A program made the position numbers and the translations under genes. The notes under the pieces are model-generated. The model ran no database searches. It saw only the letters and a program-made list of their open reading frames with translations, and was not told where the DNA came from. Shown piece after piece: positions 35,020-44,293 of a stretch of 64,000 bases of DNA. The DNA lies in the NCBI GenBank assembly GCA_963727245.1, contig CAVSFO010000004.1, positions 389,114 to 453,113 on the forward strand, written 5' to 3'. Every line of letters starts with the position of its first letter. Positions within the stretch are counted from its first letter, which is position 1. Origin of the DNA: JBKQVT01 sp963727245 (GTDB lineage: Bacteria > Planctomycetota > Planctomycetia > Pirellulales > Thermoguttaceae).

Positions 35020-36033
35020 CTAAATCCCTCTTCCCCTGTATTGCCGCAACTCGGCCAGCACGCCGGCCAGATCGGCCGGCAAGGGGGCCTCGACCTCGAT
35101 CGGCTGGCCGCTGGCCGGATGCACCAGGCGCAGCCGCCGGGCGTGCAGGGCCTGGCGCGCCAACAGCACCAGGCCGTCCTGCGGATCGCGGCGGATCTCG
35201 CCGCGGGTGATCTCCGCCCGGCCGCCGTATTGGCGGTCGCACAGCACCGGGCAGCCGATATGGCTCAAGTGGACGCGGATCTGGTGCGTCCGCCCCGTCT
35301 TGGGAAGCACCTGGACGGCGGCAAACCCGTCGAACCGCTCCTGGACCTGGTAGAAGGTCTGTGCCGAGCGGGCGGCCGGATCGTCGCGCCCAATCGCCAT
35401 CTTCTCGCGCTGCCGGGGATGCACGCCGATCGAGCGATCGATGAAGTCGCGATCGCAATCCGGCTGGCCCGCCACAATGGCAAAATACTCCTTCTCGATC
35501 GTGCGGTCCTGGAACTGCTTGGCCAGCTTGTGGTGCGCCTGGTCGGTGCGGGCGACGAGGATGACGCCGCTGGTGTCGCGGTCGAGGCGGTGGACGATGC
35601 CGGGGCGGGTCGGCCCGCCGCTCTGGCTCAGGGCCGGGCCGAAGTGGAACTGCAAGGCGCTGGCCAGCGTGCCGGACCAATGCCCACGCGCCGGATGGAC
35701 CACCATGCCCGGCGGCTTGTTGATGACCACCAGGTGCTCGTCCTCGTAGAGGATGTCCAGGGGGATGTTTTCCGGGCGGGGCGACTGGCGGGGAATCTCC
35801 GGCAGCACGATGGTGACGTGCTGGCCGGGGTGCAGGCGGTAGGCGGGCTTGCTGCCGCGGCCGTCCACCCTGGCGCCGCCGGCGGTGATGACGCGGCGGA
35901 GATGCCCCCGGCTGTAGTCCTGGAAGTGGATGGCCAGGAAGATGTCCAACCGCTGGTCCGCCTCGGTCTGGTCCACCAGCAGCTCGATCGGCTCGTCGGA
36001 GAGTTGCCCCTCGCTGGGAGCGGTCTTCGTCAT
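35020..36033 (-). CDS. rluD: Ribosomal large-subunit pseudouridine synthase RluD-type
   Basis: A 337-residue protein. An S4 RNA-binding domain (QRLDIFLAIHFQDYSRG) leads to the catalytic block HRLDRDTSGVILVARTDQAH with the active Asp. TGRTHQIRVHLSHIGCPVL and ARQALHARRLRLVHP follow. RluD modifies U1911/1915/1917 of 23S rRNA. The TPR gene ends 15 bases upstream of its start, so both are probably one transcript. Confidence 0.92.
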   Translation of the reverse strand: MTKTAPSEGQLSDEPIELLVDQTEADQRLDIFLAIHFQDYSRGHLRRVITAGGARVDGRGSKPAYRLHPGQHVTIVLPEIPRQSPRPENIPLDILYEDEHLVVINKPPGMVVHPARGHWSGTLASALQFHFGPALSQSGGPTRPGIVHRLDRDTSGVILVARTDQAHHKLAKQFQDRTIEKEYFAIVAGQPDCDRDFIDRSIGVHPRQREKMAIGRDDPAARSAQTFYQVQERFDGFAAVQVLPKTGRTHQIRVHLSHIGCPVLCDRQYGGRAEITRGEIRRDPQDGLVLLARQALHARRLRLVHPASGQPIEVEAPLPADLAGVLAELRQYRGRGI

Positions 36034-36048
36034 GCGGCGGCCAATGCG

Positions 36049-36942
36049 CTACTTCTTCTTCTCGGGGGGCGATGGCGGAGTGATCGGCGGCGTGGCCGGC
36101 GCGGGCTGGCTACTCGACGTGCCCCCGGTGAGATCAAAATTCAAACTGTCCGGCGGCGTGGTTGGAGGCGTGATCGGCGGCGTCTGCGGCGCGGTCGCCT
36201 TGGCGTCCTTCGGCGCCTGCTCGTCGCGATTGGAGCGGAACGGCGAGTCCTTCAGACTGGGCATCTGCGGCTCCTCCAGGCTGCCGGGGTCGGAAAGGCT
36301 CGACTTGCTGGGCAACCCGATGTCGTTGCCGTAGTCGGGCTTGGGGTCGAAGCGGGCGAACTCATCGTAGAATTCCCTGGTCGCCGGCTTGCGCAAGTCT
36401 GCCAAGCGCCTGGCGGCGTCCTTGGCGCAGGCCCCGTCGGGCCATTGCTCTTGGACCTCCTTGTACGCCTCGGTGGCCTCTTTAAGCTTGCCTTCGGTTT
36501 CCAGGGCGCGTGCCCATCCGAAGGTCGCCCGCTCCCGGAGCATGGGCGACGGGGCATTGTTCCGCACGAGGTCGTAAAACGTGACGGCGTCGGCCAACTG
36601 CTGATTGGCCGTGGCCCGATTGACGAACCGCTGCTGCTGGCCCTCGATGAGGGCGGCGTCAGCCTTGCGGATTCCCGCCCAAGCGCCGATCGCCGTGCCC
36701 GGCTGCTTACCGGCCAGGTTGGCCCAGTCATTGGGATTATTTCCCATGGTCAGTTCCTTGAAGGCGGCGGCGGACGCCCCGGCCCCGCGCTCCAGCAAGA
36801 CGTAGCCGACCGCGATCAGCAGCCCTGCCAGGAGAACGACGCCCAGCAGGGTGGTCTGATAAGGCCGGATCCATTCGATGATTCCCCCCAGCCAGTCGGC
36901 CAGGGCGTTGGTATGAAGTTCGTGTCGCCGCTCGCTTTTCAT
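36049..36942 (-). CDS. Membrane-anchored TPR protein, YfgM-like
   Basis: A 297-residue protein starting at MKSERRHELHTNALADW. The cytoplasmic N-terminus (HELHTNALADWLGG...IRPY) and single TM helix (about 34-53) are followed by helical TPR-like pairs: FYDLVRNNAPSPMLRERATF and ALETEGKLKEATEAYKEVQE. The C-terminal 100 residues are Pro/Ser/Thr-rich and end in PPEKKK. YfgM-like proteins sit near secretion or outer-membrane assembly machinery. The link here is by fold only. Confidence 0.75.
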   Translation of the reverse strand: MKSERRHELHTNALADWLGGIIEWIRPYQTTLLGVVLLAGLLIAVGYVLLERGAGASAAAFKELTMGNNPNDWANLAGKQPGTAIGAWAGIRKADAALIEGQQQRFVNRATANQQLADAVTFYDLVRNNAPSPMLRERATFGWARALETEGKLKEATEAYKEVQEQWPDGACAKDAARRLADLRKPATREFYDEFARFDPKPDYGNDIGLPSKSSLSDPGSLEEPQMPSLKDSPFRSNRDEQAPKDAKATAPQTPPITPPTTPPDSLNFDLTGGTSSSQPAPATPPITPPSPPEKKK

Positions 36943-37093
36943 GATGGGTCGTCCGGAGATCGTGTTGAACTGTCGAGGAACAAGACAGTATATGGGCCTC
37001 GGCCGAGGGGTGTCAAGGTCAGGAAAAAAATGGCCGCGGCCGCGGGGGTGTCCCCCTTCCCCGGCCGACCGCCGCCACGTACGATCCACAAGG

Positions 37094-39079
37094 ATGGACC
37101 TGAATCCGGCACAAGCTGAAGCCGTGCACACGCTCTCGGGGCCGCTGCTGGTCTTGGCCGGCGCCGGCACCGGCAAGACGCGCGTGGTGACCTATCGCAT
37201 CGCCGAGCTGATCCGCCGCCGCACGCCGCCCGACCGCATCCTCGCCGTCACCTTCACTAACAAGGCCGCCGACGAAATGCAACAGCGCGCCGCCACCCTG
37301 CTGGGCAAGCGGTCGGAGCGGAAACCGGAGATTTCCACTTTCCACTCCCTCTGCGTGCGGATCCTCCGCCGCCACATTACCCAGCTCGGCTACCCGGCCG
37401 CCTTCGCCATCTACGACCGCGGCGACCAGGAGGGCGTCGCCCGCGCGGCCCTGCGGGAAATCAAGGCCGCCGAGGGCCTGCTGCGGCCGGGCGAGCTGCT
37501 CTATTTCATCGGCCGCTGGAAGACGGCCGGCTTCCGCCCCGAGCAGGCGGCCTCGCTGGCCCAGAGCGACAAGGAGCACCTGGCGGCCTCGGCCTACCGC
37601 CGCTACCAGAACGCCCTGAAGACGGTCGGGGCCGTCGATTTCGACGACTTGCTGCTGTTGGTCGAGGAACTCTTCCGCCGGGCGGCCAAGGTCCGCGCCG
37701 CCGAGGCCGGCCGCTTCGACCACCTCCTGGTCGACGAATACCAGGACACCAACGGCAGCCAATACCGCATCGTCAAGGCGCTGGCCGCCGACCATCGCAA
37801 CCTCTGCGTCGTCGGCGACGACGACCAGTCCATCTACGGCTGGCGCGGCGCCGAGGTCACGCACATCCTCGGCTTCCAAAAGGACTGGCCCGACGCCAAG
37901 ATTATCCGCCTCGAAACCAACTACCGCTCGACCCGCGAAATCGTCGCCTGGGCCAATCGGCTCATCGCCTTCAACCGCCTCCGCCACGCCAAGGTGCTCC
38001 GCGCCACCGTCGACGGCCAGCCGCCCCGCGTGCTGCAACTGGAGGACGAGATCAAGGAAGCCAAGACCGTGGTGGACGAGATCGCCGCCCGCGCCGGCCA
38101 ACCCAAAGGCCAGCCCCGCGACTTCGCCATCCTCTGCCGGACCAACGAGCAGCCCCGGGCGTTCGAGATGGAACTCCGCCGCGCCAAGGTTCCCTATGTC
38201 CTGTTGGGCGGCATGTCGTTCTACGACCGCAAGGAGGTGCGCGACATCCTCGCCTATCTCAAGTTCCTGGCGAACCCCCGCGACGAAGTCTCGCTGCTGC
38301 GGATCATCAACACGCCGGCCCGCGGCATCGGGGCCAGTGCCGTCAAGCGGCTGATGGAGCAGGCCATCGGCCGGGGCAAGCCGCTTTGGGAAGTGCTTCC
38401 AGAGGCCGGGCTGCCGGCGGTGGAAAAGTTTCGCGCCCTGGCGGGGCGTTTCCAGCAGCGGTTCCAGAAGGGGCCTTTGCCAGAGGCCGTCCGCGCCCTG
38501 GTCGCCGAGATCGACTACCGCAGCGAATTGACCCGGCTCTACCCGGACGCCAACGAGCAGGAAAGCCGCTGGCAGGCCGTCGAAGAGCTGGTCAACGCCG
38601 TGGCCGGCTATGCCAAGCGGGCGGCCCAGCCCACGCTGGCCGGCTTCTTGCAGGAGGTCGCGCTGACGGGCAACGAACAGGAGAAGGACAAGGACTCGCA
38701 ACTCCAGCGCAACGCCGTGGCGCTGATGACGCTTCACTCGGCCAAGGGGCTGGAGTTCCCCGAGGTCTACATGGTGGGCATGGAAGAGGGGATGTTGCCC
38801 CATGCCAAGTCGATCGCCGGCAACGAGTCGGCCGTGGACGAAGAGCGGCGCTTGTGCTATGTCGGCGTCACCCGCGCCCAGCGGCGGCTGACGCTGACGA
38901 TGGCCTTGAGCCGCCTGAAGTGGGGCAAACCGCGGCCGACCATTCCCAGCCGCTTTCTCTACGAATTGATGGGGAAGGCCGACAACCCCAATTACCTGGC
39001 CGCCAAGCAGCAGCGGCCGCGCAAAGCCGCCTCGGCGGCCGGTAAGCCGCCGAGCCGACGACCCGGCCCCCCCAGGTAA
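37094..39079 (+). CDS. UvrD/Rep/PcrA-family DNA helicase
   Basis: A 661-residue SF1A helicase with every motif: Q-motif LNPAQAEAV, Walker A LAGAGTGKTRVV, FTNKAADEM (Ia), FDHLLVDEYQDTN (II), VVGDDDQSIYGWRGAE (III), LETNYRST (IV), MTLHSAKGLEFPEVYMVGME (V) and EERRLCYVGVTRAQ (VI). The length and short C-terminus fit Rep/PcrA. The ATG at 37094 is fixed by the Q-motif; AAGG sits too close to it to be a normal ribosome site. Divergent from the TPR gene with 151 bases between. 3'-5' unwinding in repair or replication restart. Confidence 0.93.
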   Translation: MDLNPAQAEAVHTLSGPLLVLAGAGTGKTRVVTYRIAELIRRRTPPDRILAVTFTNKAADEMQQRAATLLGKRSERKPEISTFHSLCVRILRRHITQLGYPAAFAIYDRGDQEGVARAALREIKAAEGLLRPGELLYFIGRWKTAGFRPEQAASLAQSDKEHLAASAYRRYQNALKTVGAVDFDDLLLLVEELFRRAAKVRAAEAGRFDHLLVDEYQDTNGSQYRIVKALAADHRNLCVVGDDDQSIYGWRGAEVTHILGFQKDWPDAKIIRLETNYRSTREIVAWANRLIAFNRLRHAKVLRATVDGQPPRVLQLEDEIKEAKTVVDEIAARAGQPKGQPRDFAILCRTNEQPRAFEMELRRAKVPYVLLGGMSFYDRKEVRDILAYLKFLANPRDEVSLLRIINTPARGIGASAVKRLMEQAIGRGKPLWEVLPEAGLPAVEKFRALAGRFQQRFQKGPLPEAVRALVAEIDYRSELTRLYPDANEQESRWQAVEELVNAVAGYAKRAAQPTLAGFLQEVALTGNEQEKDKDSQLQRNAVALMTLHSAKGLEFPEVYMVGMEEGMLPHAKSIAGNESAVDEERRLCYVGVTRAQRRLTLTMALSRLKWGKPRPTIPSRFLYELMGKADNPNYLAAKQQRPRKAASAAGKPPSRRPGPPR

Positions 39080-39109
39080 AGCCGGCACGGCGAAAACCTT
39101 CTCATTTCG

Positions 39110-39173
39110 GGGTGCCACTGCTGGCTTGCCCAGCGGTGGTTCCGCACTGCTGGACGAGCCAGCAGTGGCACCC
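39110..39173. repeat. Palindrome family B, copy 3
   Basis: GGGTGCCACTGCTGGCTTGC and GAGCCAGCAGTGGCACCC with a short spacer, 30 bases after the helicase stop. Confidence 0.8.
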
Positions 39174-39182
39174 GGCGCGGGC

Positions 39183-39212
39183 GCCCGCCCGTTGCAAACG
39201 GCGGGCTTTTCT
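39183..39212 (+). terminator. GCA-triloop terminator after the helicase gene
   Basis: Left arm GCCCGCCCGTT (one bulged C), loop GCA, right arm AACGGCGGGC, then TTTTCT. The 30 bases after it (CTCGCCGGCAGAAACTCTCT) are shared with the site after 20227, so this is a repeated unit, not only a chance hairpin. Confidence 0.75.
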
Positions 39213-39240
39213 CGCCGGCAGAAACTCTCTGAAGCTCGTG

Positions 39241-40296
39241 CTAGAGGCCGGCGGCGGCAGAAGGCTTGACGGTCTCTGCCGGCGGCGCGATGTCCACGCT
39301 CACGACGACTTCGATGGTCGGCTTGCCCGGCGCGTCGGTCGCAATGCGGAGGGTCGTGCTGGCGCGGCCGGCCAGGTCGCCGGCGGCCGCGGTAAAGGTC
39401 ACGGGGAGCCGGTGCAGGGTGTTGGCTCCCGCCGGCGGCTGGCACTGGAATCGCTTGTCGGTGGACTCCACGCGGAGGATGCGCAAGGGAGTGTTGCCGT
39501 GGACGATCAAGGGCCGGGTGATGGCCTGGCCCGGGGCCGTGGGCGGCAGCAGCATCGGCGAGGGATAGACGGTCACCGCCGGCTGGATCGTGGCCTCGAC
39601 CGGCACGGGGACGCGTGCCGCCTGGAGGTTGGCGTCGTTGGTGACCAGGATCAGGTCGTCGCGGACGTAGCCCGCCGGCGCTGTCCTTGAGCGTCACCAG
39701 CAGATCGTAGTCGACGCGCCAGACGGTGCCGATGGGGGCGCGCGATTTTTCCACGACCTGGGCCGACAGGTTCGGGATCGGGCTCTCGACGCGGACGATC
39801 TGCCAGTTGCTGCGGCCGGCGTAGCTGACCGCCACTTGCTGCCGGGAGACGCTGCCTTGCGCAACGGCGCCGAACTCGACTGCCCCCGGTTGCACGACCA
39901 CGTCGCCGCGAATGTTGCAATGGATCTGCAACTGGACTTCCGCCGGAAAGGGCTTGTCGAATTTCACCTTGATCGTGGCGTCCTTGCGCCCAGGAACTGG
40001 CGGGTGTCGACGGTGACGATCAGCTCCGCCTTGTCCCAGGTCTTCAGAAAATCCTTGGTCAACTGGGGCGCGGTGCACCCGCAACTGGACTGCACCGACG
40101 CGATGTGGGCGTCCTCCACATAGACGTTTTCGATGGTGAAGCGGTGTTCGACCTTGGCGCCGCGGGCGACGGTGCGGAAATCGTAGCTGGTGTGGTCGAA
40201 CATCTCGTTGGCCCATTGTTGTCCCGGCGCCGTCGCAGCCGAGGCCAACAAGACCAATGCCAGGCCGCAGCCCGGCAACCAGGATTTCCGCGCCAT
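39241..40296 (-). CDS. DUF1573 secreted protein, two frameshifts
   Basis: Starts MARKSWLPGCGLALVLLASA (signal peptide). The family block FDFRTVARG-like SYDFRTVARGAKVEHRFTI then VQSSCGCTAPQL, with the conserved Cys pair, is near residues 38-76. A second Ig-like module (VVVQPGAVEFGAVAQG) and a third segment with strand-rich ends (TIEVVVSVDIAPP) follow. The frame slips near 39993 (one base lost) and near 39680, where GGCGGGC probably should be GGCGGC. About 350 residues when repaired. Function of DUF1573 unknown; usually exported and abundant in planctomycetes. Confidence 0.8.
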
Positions 40297-40312
40297 GACA
40301 AGCCTCTTCAGG

Positions 40313-40452
40313 CCACCCGTGCCGTGAAAAAAACCATCCCTCCCTGAAACAGCAGGTCAGGCACTCTGTGCCTGACGGCCATGGGAAGGCGAAATGTCAG
40401 GCACGGTGTGCCTGACCTACCAAGCCATCCGTGCCGTGAAAAAAACCATCCC
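40313..40452. repeat. Palindrome family A copy lying between 28-bp direct repeats
   Basis: Palindrome A at 40354-40420 (AGGTCAGGCAC...GTGCCTGAC and GTCAGGCACGGTGTGCCTGA). It is flanked by CCACCCGTGCCGTGAAAAAA-ACCATCCC at 40313-40340 and the same sequence with one change at 40425-40452. The spacing fits an insertion that duplicated about 28 bases, or a tandem duplication with the palindrome inside. Confidence 0.75.
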
Positions 40453-40482
40453 CATGTAGTATGCCAAAGCGCCGCTCGGGTG

Positions 40483-41034
40483 TCAACCGAACCAGAGCAG
40501 GACGCCGTTGGCGAAGAACAGAACGCCCACCAGGCCGAAGACCATCGCCAGGTGCCAGAACAGCTTCCGCCGCGTCAGCACGGCGATGGCCCCGATGGCA
40601 ATGGCCAACTGGAACATGGTCACGCCGGGGGCCAGGGCCTCGTGGTGCCTCATGTGCACCTCGGAGGCGCGCTCGTGCGCTTCGGCGGACGCCTGGATTT
40701 CTTTCTGCTCGTGCTGGTATTTCTCCGCTTGCTCGCGGTCCGCGGGGCTGACGGTCTTGCCGAATGCCCGCAGCATGTCGGTCTTGGCGGCCAGCACGGC
40801 CCCCTTGATTCCCTTGGCCTGGTAGTAGCCCCAGTCGTCGGCAGACTTGATTTGTTCGGTCATGGCTTTGACGGCGTAATGCTCGGACATCAAGGCGTTG
40901 ACGGCGGCGCAGGCGGCCAGGATGGCGGCGGTCAGGGCCACGCCCATGATCCAACTCTCCAGGGCGGCGTGGGCATGGTGCTCGATCGTTTCCTGCGATT
41001 CTTCCAGGGGGACTTCGGGCGGTTCCATCGACAT
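40483..41034 (-). CDS. DUF4337 membrane protein
   Basis: A 183-residue protein with a good AAGGAG site 8 bases before the ATG. An acidic N-terminus (EVPLEESQETIEHHAH) is followed by one TM helix (28-48), a soluble stretch with DDWGYYQAKGIKGAVL (the family core), a Gln/Glu-rich helix, and two C-terminal TM helices. Matches DUF4337. Role unknown. Ends up close to, and on the same strand as, the large secreted protein (12 bases), so likely co-transcribed with it. Confidence 0.82.
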   Translation of the reverse strand: MSMEPPEVPLEESQETIEHHAHAALESWIMGVALTAAILAACAAVNALMSEHYAVKAMTEQIKSADDWGYYQAKGIKGAVLAAKTDMLRAFGKTVSPADREQAEKYQHEQKEIQASAEAHERASEVHMRHHEALAPGVTMFQLAIAIGAIAVLTRRKLFWHLAMVFGLVGVLFFANGVLLWFG

Positions 41035-41046
41035 GCTCGTTTCTCC

Positions 41047-43746
41047 TTATTTCTTCACCGGCAGTTGCATGATGATGTCGGCGTGGGCCGAGAGCGAGTC
41101 GGCGATGATCGTGGCCTCCAGGTCCAGGCCGCGGAACCAATTCAGCGGCGGCGCCAGGTAGCCCGGCGGGGGCTCGGTCCCCGCAGCGGCGCCCCGCGGG
41201 CCTTCCGCTTCCAGGGCGGTCGAGGTCCAGACGGCGGGCCCCTCGGGCGTCTTCCGCAGCACGTACTTGCCGCCCAGGGGGCAGATCAACTTGGCCGCCA
41301 ACAGCGACTCGGCCGCGCGGCGGCAGTCCTCCGGCGGCACGTGCAATTGCTGCTCCAACGCGTGCAGCAGGCGGAGGTTGCCCAAGGCGGTCTCGCGCGT
41401 GCGGGAGTAGCCCCAACGATTCACGGCCGGCATCACGCGGGCTTGCGAAACGTCGCCGACGTGCAGCCATGCCTGGGCGGGCCGCGGCCGCTCCTCCCAG
41501 CGGAGCTGCGGCGTGACCGTGGCCAACACCTCCTGCTGGAAGGAATACACGGTGAAGCGATCCCATTGCCGCCGCCACAGCCCCAGCACGTTGGTGGAAT
41601 AGCCGGCCGGGTCTGCGGGCGCGGGAATGGTGGCGTCCAATATCGACAGCAGGCCGAGCTGGCCGTAGCAGCCGACGTAACCGATGAGCACGTTGCGGAA
41701 GCGATCCCAGATCGCACCGGGACCGCTCAGCATGTCGCCCGGCGCGCCGATGTCGCGGAGTCCGCCGAAGAGCCGCTGGTCGCGGAGCACCAGTTCCAGG
41801 GCGGCCATGTCGCCGGACACGGGGGCCAGGGCGGTCTTGTCGGCGGCGCCGACCCACTGGGCGAAGAAATCGAAATGCTTGCGGTCCAGCGGGGTCATGC
41901 GGACGTCCAGCACGATGCGCTCGCGCCGGTCCGGCAGGCCCTGGCGCTTCAGGGCGATCAGCACGGGATCGAGCCGGCCCCACTGGGAGCGGTAGTATTC
42001 GGCGAAGTTGCGGTAGGAGGTGGCCTCCGCCGCCGTGACACGCTGGAGCGGCACGTCGGGCGCCGGCAGCATCTGGCCGCGCCGGCCGCGCAGTTGATCG
42101 TAGACCTCGCCGCCGCTCAGCACGGCCCGGCTACCGTCGGGCCGGGGGCCGAAATCGGCCGGCAGTAGGCCGCCGGCGACCAATTGCTCGATGCTCGCGT
42201 CGTGGCGGCCCTCGGCGGTCGAGGCCAACCGCGCCAGTTCCACCAACTCGATGTCGGCGACCGCCTCCAGGCGGCGCATCGTTTCCACCCGGTAGCGCGG
42301 GCCGGTGATGTTGCGGAAGAACGCGTCGGACAAATAGACGAACACCGTGTCGTCGTGCGCCAGGGGCATGATCGTCCGGGCGTGGCGGAATTCCCGCGTC
42401 GCCCCCAGCGATCCGCCGCCCTTGCCCACTTGCAGGAACCGCTCGGCCAGCGCCCGCGACGAGGTGACGAAATGATAGTCGCCGCTCTGGGCGTAATAGG
42501 AGCGGACCGCGCCGTCGGGCGAGCTGATCAGCGAGACCTCCTGGCCGGCGATCTTGAGCTTTTGCTCACTCACGCCGCCGCGGGCCAGCCGCTTGCTCCG
42601 TTCCGACGACAGGTCGGCGCCCAGCACGAAGTTATTGCGGGCCTCGAAGAGGAAGCCGTAGGCCGCCCCCTCGCGAAAGAACATGTCGCTGCCGATGATG
42701 GCCACGTCGGAGATGACCGTATCGCCCAGCAGCCGCGACAGCTCGGTCTGGCGCAGGATGAGCTGGTCCTGCATGCGCTCATCGCGGCCGTAGTCCAGGC
42801 CCCGCTGGGCGACCAGGTTTTGCAGGTCGCCGCCCCAGGTCTCCATGGTGTCTTGCAGCCAGAGGAAATTGCTGAAGCTGCCGAAGCGGACGTAAAAACA
42901 CTGGGCCGGCACGTGCAGGGCGATCGGCTCGACCGCCACCTTGGCCGGCGGCTCGGGCACTTCCAGCGGCGGCGGATCGATCGGCGCGGGCAGCGGCTGG
43001 TCGGCCGCCAGGGCCAGGTTGGTCATGCCCAGGATGCGATCCTGCTCCAGCGCGATGAGGATCGATTCGGTCTCCATCATCACGCCGGCCTCGTGCTCCA
43101 GCCGGGCGTAGCCCGAGGGCGTTTGCTTCGCTTCCGGCAGCCGCAGGTTCAGCCGCCGCGCCAAGGTGGTCGCCAGGTAATTGTCCAGCAGCGGCGGATA
43201 GTCGGGCTTGGTGCCGAACAGGCGCGGCGGCGGGCAGTAGTCGCGCCACCATGCCTCCAGCCAGGCCCGCTGCAAGACCGCATCGTGCCGCGGCACCACC
43301 TGAAGGGGCAGCGGCGTCCGCGCTTGCAGCGTCAGCTCCAGCGGGCCCTCGCCGCGAAAGAGGAAGTAGATCACCGTCCGGGGCGGGCGGTTGGCCAGCA
43401 AGTCGCGGACCAGGCCGCCGACGTTCTGGCGGATCGGTCCGCCCTGAAGCAGCGGCGCACCGGCGCCGAGGATTTCCTTCACCACCGGGCCGAGCACCGC
43501 GCTGCGCAGGGCCGGATAGAGCACCCGGCCCTCCTTGTCGCTCAGGCCCAGGCCGTCGATTCCCAGGGGTGCGGGCAGGAGCCCTTCGGGCAGATCGAGG
43601 GTGATGCGGCCGACGCCCAGCGGGTTTCCGGCGACGGCCTCGACCTCGACGTGGGGGAGCTGGGCCAATGCCTCGCCCGCCGGCATGGCCGCCCACAGAA
43701 TCATGGCCGCCACGGAAATGCCGATCCTGCTGACACGCAATCGCAT
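41047..43746 (-). CDS. Large secreted planctomycete protein of unknown function
   Basis: An 899-residue protein. Of two in-frame ATGs, the one at 43744-43746 has AAGGAG at the right distance; the other (43752) overlaps that site. The signal peptide is MRLRVSRIGISVAAMILWAA ending near GEALA. No catalytic motif is visible. The body is mixed alpha/beta, with conserved-looking blocks FYVRFGSFSNFLWLQDTMET, ISDVAIIGSDMFFREG and YYAQSGDYHFVTSSRALAER. A tail near residue 850 ends LPVKK. I recognise no Pfam family. The blocks resemble planctomycete DUF3352-like outer-surface proteins only loosely. Confidence 0.75.
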   Translation of the reverse strand: MRLRVSRIGISVAAMILWAAMPAGEALAQLPHVEVEAVAGNPLGVGRITLDLPEGLLPAPLGIDGLGLSDKEGRVLYPALRSAVLGPVVKEILGAGAPLLQGGPIRQNVGGLVRDLLANRPPRTVIYFLFRGEGPLELTLQARTPLPLQVVPRHDAVLQRAWLEAWWRDYCPPPRLFGTKPDYPPLLDNYLATTLARRLNLRLPEAKQTPSGYARLEHEAGVMMETESILIALEQDRILGMTNLALAADQPLPAPIDPPPLEVPEPPAKVAVEPIALHVPAQCFYVRFGSFSNFLWLQDTMETWGGDLQNLVAQRGLDYGRDERMQDQLILRQTELSRLLGDTVISDVAIIGSDMFFREGAAYGFLFEARNNFVLGADLSSERSKRLARGGVSEQKLKIAGQEVSLISSPDGAVRSYYAQSGDYHFVTSSRALAERFLQVGKGGGSLGATREFRHARTIMPLAHDDTVFVYLSDAFFRNITGPRYRVETMRRLEAVADIELVELARLASTAEGRHDASIEQLVAGGLLPADFGPRPDGSRAVLSGGEVYDQLRGRRGQMLPAPDVPLQRVTAAEATSYRNFAEYYRSQWGRLDPVLIALKRQGLPDRRERIVLDVRMTPLDRKHFDFFAQWVGAADKTALAPVSGDMAALELVLRDQRLFGGLRDIGAPGDMLSGPGAIWDRFRNVLIGYVGCYGQLGLLSILDATIPAPADPAGYSTNVLGLWRRQWDRFTVYSFQQEVLATVTPQLRWEERPRPAQAWLHVGDVSQARVMPAVNRWGYSRTRETALGNLRLLHALEQQLHVPPEDCRRAAESLLAAKLICPLGGKYVLRKTPEGPAVWTSTALEAEGPRGAAAGTEPPPGYLAPPLNWFRGLDLEATIIADSLSAHADIIMQLPVKK

Positions 43747-43816
43747 AGTCATTCTCCTTCCGCCCGGTAAAGGGCCAGGGGCCCCGGTCAACCGGGGGCT
43801 GACGCCGCCGTTGTTG

Positions 43817-43888
43817 CACACAAGCCGTTCTTCCCCGCCACGTCCCGCAGGGACGTTCGATAATAGCCCAGCGATTCATCGCTGGGTA
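43817..43888. repeat. Repeat family K, copy 2
   Basis: Nearly identical to 9284-9356: GTCCCGCAGGGACGTTCGAT then AGCCCAGCGATTCATCGCTG. Lies about 70 bases upstream of the start at 43746. Confidence 0.8.
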
Positions 43889-43912
43889 GGCGGGCAACCT
43901 ACCGTTTCCGTC

Positions 43913-43963
43913 AGTCCCGTAGGGACGGCTGAACTCCCGGAATTCGGCCGTCCCTACGGGACT
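43913..43963. repeat. Inverted repeat L
   Basis: AGTCCCGTAGGGACGGC and GCCGTCCCTACGGGACT around a CCCGGAATTCGG centre; each arm is also a small hairpin. Confidence 0.75.
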
Positions 43964-44293
43964 TGATTGTTAGAATTCCTCCGACCGACTTGTGTGTAAC
44001 AACGGGGGCTCACGCCCCCGGGCTCGTGTCTGCCGGTAGCAGACCGCGACATTGTTGTAATGGTATTAGGGGCGGACCTCAAGGGCAGCCCCCCTATGTC
44101 ACGGGTCTGGCAACTCCACCTGTCAAAAAGAATCCGAGATTCTTTTGCGCCGGCACAGGGCCGGCGGGCCAAGCTGTTGTGGAAATCGCCGAAATCGAGG
44201 ATACTATGGGTTGGCGTGGTGGACGGGCCAAGAGGCGATCCGTGCCGGTTTGGGGGCCCCGGGGCTCGATAGCGCAACCAGGAGGGCGAGGGC

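Larger units (their letters stand above)
43747..44293. other. Long repeat-rich intergenic region, about 550 bases
   Basis: Separates divergent genes. From the left: a CCCCGGTCAACCGGGG hairpin near 43790, repeat K2 (43817-43888), inverted repeat L (43913-43963), and a GGGGGCTCACGCCCCCGGGC hairpin near 44004. From about 44040 to 44280 I see no palindrome and no gene on either strand; this is the best place for the cheR promoter. Confidence 0.55.

Noticed and set aside
37019..40216. A 1,065-codon open frame on the minus strand opposite the helicase
   Set aside because: It is the antisense of the UvrD gene. Long shadow frames are expected at this GC content; only its far end (the DUF1573 part) is real.
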